64,000 nt of DNA from Cenococcum geophilum 1.58 (lineage: Eukaryota; Ascomycota; Dothideomycetes; Gloniales; Gloniaceae): positions 310,001-374,000 of the forward strand of contig KV748192.1 of the NCBI GenBank assembly GCA_001692895.1, written 5' to 3'. The stretch's first letter is position 1. Every line of letters starts with the position of its first letter. The position numbers and the translations under genes are program-made. Shown here piece after piece: positions 58,692 to 64,000 of the stretch. Below the pieces are notes generated by a model. It made no database searches. It was not told where the DNA came from and saw only the letters and a list, made by a program, of their open reading frames with translations.

Positions 58692-58846
58692 TGTCGGTAT
58701 CACCCGGGGGGGTACTGTAATTGTAATATATAGTAACTGGTTCTTTGATTTATTCGTCTTCTTTTTTAGAGGATTATAAGGATCGCGGTGCCTAAATAGG
58801 GGGCTGATAAGTCACTGTAAGGATGACTAATTAGAGATATAACCAC
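58692..58846 (-). repeat. Truncated LTR at the junction of the two gag-only copies
   Basis: 155 bp matching the 176-bp LTR but lacking its last 21 bp (it stops at AGATATAACCAC). The next complete LTR follows without any spacer at 58847. Confidence 0.85.
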
Positions 58847-59033
58847 TGTCGGTATCACCTGGGGGGGTACTGCAATTGCAATATATGGTAACTGGTTCTT
58901 TAATTTATTCGTTTTCTTTTTTAGAGAATTGTAAGGATCGCGGTGCCTAAATAGGGGGCTGATGAGTTACCGTAAGGATAACTAATTAGAGACATAACTA
59001 CGTAACCTCTACTTATACAGACACTGGCGACAT

Positions 59034-60335
59034 TTATAAAAAGGAAAGAAGGTAAGAAAGTATAAAGGAGAAGTATATAGCAGTACGGTGCCAGCTTAGA
59101 CGGACTATAGGCGTAACGGTACAATCGTTTAGTCGGTAGACTCTGTCTATATATTCTAATACTGGTAGTTCTTTCTTTATGCGTAAAACTACCAATATAT
59201 AGACTCTGTTAACGTAGTATTCGTAGCTTATAAAGGCCGTAGGGGGGGAAGGAGTACGCTGGCGTTTAGGGCGCGCCGTTAATGTAATTTTCGACGCAGC
59301 AGATTTGCAAGGAAGGCAGTAGACAGTGATATTCGTAGGCAAGGGGAGCTCGGCCGTAGGAAGGTCATTTGAGATAGCTGGAGCTGAGTTGCGCTGTTGC
59401 CGGGTAGGTTGCGGAGGTTCGTACAAGCTTGGCTGCCGTAGGTCCTTAGCTTTAGTTAAGGGGGAGGGTGAAGCTAGTGGGGCTTGCGCGGGCGGAGCTT
59501 GTGCGGACGGAGCTTGCGCAGGCGGAGCTTCTGTAGACGGAGCTTGCGTAGGCGGAGCTTGCGTAGGCGGAGCTTGCGCGGACGGAGCTTGTGTAGGCGG
59601 AGCTTGTGTGGACGGAGCTTGCGCGGACGGAGCTTGCGCGGACGGGGCTTGCGTAGGCGGAGGTTTGTGCGAGCTTGGCTGCCGTAGATCCTTGGCTTTG
59701 GTTAAGGAAGAGGGTAAAACTAGCGGAGCTTGCGCGGGTGGAGCTTGTGCGGACGGAGCTTGTGTGGACGGAGCTTGCGCGGACGAGGCTTGTGTGGGCG
59801 GAGCTTGCGCGGACGGAGCTTGTGCAGGCGGAGCTGTGACGTTTGTAGGCAAGGGAAGCTCGGCTGTAGGAAGGTTATTTAAGATAGCTGAAGCTAGGGC
59901 AGTAGACGACATTAAGGGAGTTAATGAACGTGATTTAAGGCGGTAGTTTATGGCATACGAATTGAAGGGTCCTTCGTTGTTAATGAATAGTTTAATTTCT
60001 TTATCTAACCATTCCGTACGGTCGTCCTCGTGAGCGACGTCGTACAGTGCTTGTGGTACTAACTTGCTCTTTTTATTAAAGACCCATACTCTATTACGTT
60101 GGAGTAGTTGTTTAAGCCTTTTAATTACAGACCTATTAGCGTCTTTAAATGTCTATACCTTAAAATTATTAAAGTCCTCTTGGTATGAATCCCATAAGCT
60201 TTTATCTTTAAAGTTGTAGCTAGTGTACTCATTAATTTTAAAATTAATGTAGTTAGTAACGTCTTCTGCGGTGGTCTCGTTGGTTGGGGTAATCCCGTTG
60301 GCCTAGTTTAGACGTTAAATTCCTGTGTCGGACAT
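59034..60335 (-). pseudogene. Gag-like protein, copy 2, with expanded AQAPP repeats
   Basis: The minus-strand frame from MSDTGI at 60335 has only a few stops (near 60315-60300 and 60150). It parallels copy 1 up to SLTPLMSS and NLPTAELPLPTNVTAPP, then enters a Pro/Ala/Gln/Ser-rich pentapeptide array (AQAPP, AQAPS, TQAPP). It ends in sequence absent from copy 1 (RPKRQRTPSPP, then YVNRVYILVVLRIKKEL). The stretch from 59912 down to 59034 is open for 292 codons. It lacks the central and zinc-knuckle parts of copy 1, so it appears to be a deletion derivative. Confidence 0.65.
59480..59840. repeat. 15-bp minisatellite within gag (two blocks)
   Basis: GGAGCTTGCGCGGAC-type units, about 12 copies at 59480-59660 and about 8 at 59725-59840, separated by a spacer (GTCCTTAGCTTTAGTTAAG-like sequence) that itself occurs twice. 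Each unit encodes one pentapeptide, so length changes keep the frame. Confidence 0.88.
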
Positions 60336-60752
60336 AGTTAACTGGCGTAGATTGTGGTATAGGTTGTGGTGTAGGTTGGGGTATAGGTAGGGGGTGCTGC
60401 TGACGCTGCTGGGTGTACTGGCGCTTAGAAAAGAGGTTGTACTAGGTATTGATTTGTATGGTGGACGCGAACTAAAAGAAGCCTTGGTAGGAGTCGGTTC
60501 TTCTTAGTAAACGCGACGTGATTGACGGGCCTTAGTAGGAGCGATCGTGTGTTGTCTTTTGTGGTAGATTTTGCGTAATAGACGCGAACCAGACGAAGCC
60601 TTAGTAGGAGCCAGTTCTTTGAGTTCCTAGGGCCTTGGTAGGAAGGGTTCTCCTTAGTAAACGCGATATGATTAACGGGCCTTGGTAGGAGCGATCGCGT
60701 GTTGTCTCTCTTTGTAATAATACCTAGCTGATCTGTGATATCAACTGATTAG

Positions 60753-60928
60753 TGTCGGTATTACTTGGGGGGGTACTGCAATTGTAATATAAGGTAACAG
60801 GTTCTTAATTCATTCGTATTTTTTCGCAGAGGATCGTAAGGATCGCGGTGCCTAAATAGGGGGCTGATGAGTCACCGTAAGGATGACTAATTAGAGATAT
60901 GACTACGTAACCTCTACTTGTATAGACA
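60753..60928 (-). repeat. Right LTR of gag-only copy 2
   Basis: 176 bp from TGTCGGTATTAC to TTGTATAGACA, same length as the LTR at 56045-56220. Confidence 0.88.
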
Positions 60929-60933
60929 AATAC

Positions 60934-61076
60934 GTAGCACATTATATAACTTCGGTTACTATTCCTTGTTATATAGTTCTACCGATTCTATTCTAGACCG
61001 TACTTATATTAACTAACTAGCTTCTTTTAACTCCTCTCTAAGTAGTTATAATATTGTACTTAAAGCGTTTGTAATA
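60934..61076 (-). repeat. Right (5') LTR of the minus-strand Gypsy, second part
   Basis: 143 bp completing the split LTR; it aligns with 48558-48700. It is followed by the TTATA duplication at 61077-61081. Confidence 0.88.
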
Positions 61077-61457
61077 TTATAGTTAGCTAGTAAGAACTAA
61101 AGAATATTATATAATTAAGAATATTTTTAAGGGATTATAACTACTATAGAAGGTTTATTATATAATAATTAAAGCATATTAAACCGTTTATAAGGCTTAT
61201 AAAGAAAGAGAAACTATAGGTATAAAACAATAAGTAAAAAAAGTTATTTAAAACACTTAAGGAGTTATTTACTTAGGATTTAATTATTAAGATTTACTAA
61301 CTATAATTATAGATAGTTATAGAAATAAATATATTAGACTTTATACTAGGAGTATACTTACTATAAAAGTACTAAAATATCTAATATCTAATATGTAATA
61401 GTATATTATAGTTAAAAAATAATATTATTAAAGTTAAACTATAATATCTATAATAAG

Positions 61458-62611
61458 AAAGAATACTAAAATCGAGATCCGACCTATACTGTCCTATGGG
61501 GGCTCTTTTCCGTCTTATCTTGTCCGTACGGTTAAGCTAAGAGTGAGGATCTCGTCTGTTACTAATGTAGTGACGTTACGTCGCGGCTATAGGGCGCTTT
61601 CGAATGCGTCGCCCTTAACGCCGTTAGAATAGCAGAGTTTTTATAGGTCTTAGCGCCAAGACCTAGTTAACAATACGGGTAAGACGACTTTATAAAATTA
61701 ACCTCTGCACCTCTATATGGTAGAGCCTAGGAACCTAGTATATAGCTATTGGCGTTCTATTTAGATTATGCTAATAGACTACTAGAGCAAACGCAGAGAC
61801 GTATATACGGCTGCGCAGCGCTAGTGCTGCGACGTGGTAGTATAAAGAAGTTTCTACTAGGAGGGTAAGCTCTAGCAGAAGCCTATAAGTTCTACTCCGT
61901 CTTTATATATTTATTCCGGTACACCTAAAGCACAGCTTTAAACGGCGTCCCCCTTTTACCTCCTATATAAATATCTACACGACTAAATAAGTTACATGTG
62001 GCGACTGATAAGCTGTAAACGGCGACTAAATAAGCTATATACGGCGACCGACCGAACCTTATACGCCCTAGGAAGTCTATAATAAGCCTCTTATTCCCTA
62101 CTCTACCTAACGGCCTAAACTTACCTACGCGGTATTTTATTTCCCTCTATATCTTAAAAACCAGCTAGGTGTAGGTAATAGGATATAGGGGACCTAGGTT
62201 AGGGCCCTAGGATAAAACACCTAGTTATATTTATCCCGCTATTCCTTTAGGGTAGAAATTACGCTATAAGTAGGAGGACTAAGGTGTATATACGCTAGGG
62301 TATTTAAAGAGGAGCAAAAGGGTAGGATTATACTATTTTTACAGTAATTATTATTATAAATCTATTAGGAAGCATGGTATAAAAGGTAGATAGGGCAAGA
62401 TAGGTAATTAGGACACCCCCGTACGGGGGTCTTAAAGCAGCAACCTAAAGGTATTTTTCCTCCCGTTAACGTAGTACGGGCGTGCTACCTAGAGGGGTAC
62501 ACTCTGTATTACCACTTATATTTGCCTTAGAGGTTTTTTATATCTATATTACGGCAGTAGTTTATATAGACCTTAATTGGGACCGCATCAGACGTTAAAT
62601 AAGAATTAATA
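61458..62611 (+). mobile_element. LINE-like insertion with 17-bp target duplication
   Basis: The direct repeat ATAATATCTATAATAAG flanks it (61441-61457 and 62612-62628). There are no terminal repeats, and the right end (CAGACGTTAAATAAGAATTAATA) resembles the right end of the 38939-41429 insertion. Removing it restores the host Gypsy RNase H frame (NIYNK-ELLDI). Long variable duplications and a conserved 3' end with a different 5' start point to target-primed reverse transcription. No coding region is recognisable in this 1154-bp truncated copy. Confidence 0.65.
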
Positions 62612-62677
62612 ATAATATCTATAATAAGGAGTTATTAGATATAGTTATAATACTTAAAAAATAAAGAATATTCTTAT

Positions 62678-62915
62678 ATGTTATGTTATGATATTTAATT
62701 ACGCTGTTGCGGCTCCCGTTAGGGTCTATGTAGCGGGTCTATATAGGTATATATATATATATGTATAAGAGGGGAACCGTACCGCTAGGGCCGGATAAAA
62801 CCTCTCCTTTTCTTGTTATACGGCCTATATGGCTTATTATGCGGCCTATATAGCCTCTCTTCTAATTAGTAACTGCCAAGTACAAGTAGATGTCTCTTTG
62901 AGGCGCTATAGAAAA
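62678..62915. mobile_element. 238-bp insertion with 11-bp target duplication
   Basis: AATATTCTTAT flanks it on both sides (62667-62677 and 62916-62926), and its removal rejoins the host Gypsy frame (RIFL-SSIEK). It has no visible long inverted repeats and includes a (TA)n run. A SINE-like retroposon or a Mutator-type remnant are both possible. Confidence 0.5.
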
Positions 62916-62926
62916 AATATTCTTAT

Positions 62927-64000
62927 CAAGTATAGAAAAACTATTTATAGTTAAAATAGATAATAAAAATTTAATAGGGTTCCTAATAATAAAAGAGTTT
63001 AATTAAAAATAGACTAAATAAGCAGAAATACTTACACAATACTATTTTAAAATTTAGTATACTAAGGGTATAGAAAATATAAGAGTAGATATACTTAGTA
63101 AAAAAGCTAAATTATAGAATAATAAGAAACTATTAGAAGTAATATTATATAAAAATTAAAATAGATTAATTACATATAATAATTTAAAGATTATAATAAC
63201 TTAAAAATTAAAATAGATTAATTACATATAATAATTTAAAGATTATAATAACTTAAAAAAAATATAGATTTATAAATTATTAAAGAGTAATTAAATATAA
63301 TAGATTTAAGAAATATAGCTTAAAGATCTGAAATTAGAGTAGTATAAAAATAAGGAAATAATATACGTAATAAGGTTAATTATAGAGCAGTTTATTAAAG
63401 AATTTTATAAGGGAATAATATAAGAATATAATAGAGCTATAGATATTAAGACTTTAAAAGGAGTATATTATTAATAAAATTTAGGGATTAGTAAGGTAAA
63501 CTATAAAGAAATATCTAAATTACCAAAGAAATAAACTAATAAGGTATAAGTTATATAAAGAGCTATAACCTATTAAAATACTAAAAAGACCATAAGAGGT
63601 TATATTATAGGACTTAATTATTAAGTTTCTAAAATTAAGAGATCCTATTATTATTAAATAGGAGTATAATATAATTTTAATAATAATAGATAAGCTAACA
63701 AAGTAGGGATACTTTATAGTATATATAGAAAAAATGTTAATAGAAGATATTACTAAAATCTATATTAAGGAGGTATTTATAAAATATAAAGCCTTAAGTA
63801 AAATTATATGAAATAAAGATCTAATATTTATAGTGGTATTTTAAAAGGTATTTTTTTGGCGAAATAAGGGGTTTATGTAGCAATATTAATAGTATATTAT
63901 CTATAAATAAATAGTTAAATAAAAAGATTAAACTGAACGCTAGAATAAGATTTAAAATATTATATTAATTATATATAGAATAATTAGGTATTACTATTAC
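62927..64000 (+). pseudogene. Gypsy RNase H end and integrase relic (host element, last visible piece)
   Basis: The plus strand read through stops gives KIDNKNLIGFL, YTKGIENIRVDILSKKA (RNase H end). It continues with degraded integrase sequence to the window end. Stops are mainly TAG/TAA where Gln or Trp is expected. Extremely AT-rich. Confidence 0.7.

Larger units (their letters stand above)
56045..58846 (-). mobile_element. Gag-only LTR element, copy 1
   Basis: The left LTR is 56045-56220 (TGTCGGTATCACC...TATAGATA, 176 bp). The right LTR 58692-58846 is cut 21 bp short. The internal 2.47 kb encodes a gag-like protein on the minus strand and no recognisable pol. The internal edges (CTGGCGACATTTATAAAAAG after the left LTR; GATCTGTGATAT...AATCAG before the right LTR) are the same as in copy 2. 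Together with copy 2 it is bounded by the AATAC duplication. Confidence 0.8.
58847..60928 (-). mobile_element. Gag-only LTR element, copy 2
   Basis: LTRs are 58847-59023 and 60753-60928 (176-177 bp). The internal region is only about 1.7 kb and encodes a shortened, repeat-expanded Gag on the minus strand. It is less mutated than copy 1. The right end is followed by AATAC, the partner of the AATAC left of copy 1. Confidence 0.8.
48275..61076 (-). mobile_element. Gypsy element (minus strand) with a nested double LTR insertion in its right LTR
   Basis: LTRs are 426 bp: the left at 48275-48700, the right split into 55762-56044 and 60934-61076 (283 + 143 = 426). The flanking duplication is TTATA (48270-48274 and 61077-61081). 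Without the nested 4.9 kb the element is about 7.9 kb. LTR ends on the minus strand read TRTTACRRACGC... and ...GGTTCCGTTATA, the mutated form of TG...CA. It inserted into the host plus-strand Gypsy element, whose pol frame resumes at 61082. Ambiguous bases lie at about 50338-50416 and 54206. Confidence 0.9.
45225..64000 (+). mobile_element. Host Gypsy element (plus strand), interrupted by at least five insertions, continuing past the window
   Basis: Pieces of one Gypsy pol reading frame occur in order on the plus strand. Reverse transcriptase is at 45225-46047 (LTKEELRALKEFI, GKLRLYINY, KNRYLLLL, then the YLNN active site at the end). RT connection is at 48097-48274, later RT and RNase H at 61082-61457, more RNase H at 62629-62677, and RNase H end (YTKGIENIRVDILS) plus integrase at 62927-64000. 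The pieces join in frame across a 126-bp insert (45378-45503), pogo (46048-48094), a second Gypsy (48275-61076), a LINE-like copy (61458-62611) and a 238-bp insert (62678-62915). Neither LTR is in view. Confidence 0.8.

Overview
The window is nuclear DNA of a filamentous ascomycete (Pezizomycotina). Evidence: short GT-AG introns in most genes, fungal versions of TIM8, RPL25, BMT2, SUP45 (eRF1), PHA2, HTD2 and IMO32, and a long AT-rich block whose mobile elements carry CpA-to-TpA (TpG-to-TpA) transitions typical of repeat-induced point mutation (RIP). The class cannot be fixed from this sequence alone.

Layout. (1) 1-25.7 kb is gene-bearing and of ordinary composition. In order: a secreted expansin-like protein (+), an APH-fold small-molecule kinase (+), a Cys-rich GPI-type surface protein (-), TIM8 (+), RPL25 (-) divergent from BMT2 (+), a vacuolar-type amino acid transporter (-), SUP45/eRF1 (+), prephenate dehydratase PHA2 (+), mitochondrial HTD2 (+), an ABHD11/IMO32-type mitochondrial hydrolase (+), and a decayed GMC oxidoreductase (-) whose 5' part is lost at the block edge. 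Short non-autonomous DNA elements are scattered between genes: TA-flanked MITEs with TCCCTT termini, and a 699-bp long-TIR element with an 8-bp target duplication. (2) 25.7-64 kb holds no intact gene that I can see. It is a nested graveyard of transposons: a piggyBac-like transposase relic carrying a solo LTR; a 6.9-kb chromovirus (29415-36329) inside an LTR of an older minus-strand Gypsy element; LINE-like insertions; a cluster of short tandem arrays (42.9-45.0 kb); and a plus-strand Gypsy element running from about 45.2 kb past the window end. That last element is interrupted by a pogo/Tigger element, by a second Gypsy element that itself carries two gag-only LTR elements, and by a LINE-like and a short insertion.

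The insertion order can be read because target-site duplications survive: AATAC, TTATA, AATAC, AATAT, TA, and a 17-bp LINE-type duplication. Paired LTRs have matching lengths (187/187, 426/426 after removing the nested insertion, 176/176).

How the genes relate. Most are housekeeping. Two arrangements suggest shared function: the RPL25/BMT2 divergent pair (60S protein plus 25S rRNA methyltransferase, 182 bp apart) and the HTD2/IMO32 tandem pair (mitochondrial fatty acid synthesis plus a hydrolase whose human relative protects lipoylated enzymes). A MITE ends 10 bp before the first usable ATG of the latter gene. I see no new defence or biosynthetic system. The most unusual material is the layered transposon architecture and the gag-only LTR element family with an expanded pentapeptide tract.
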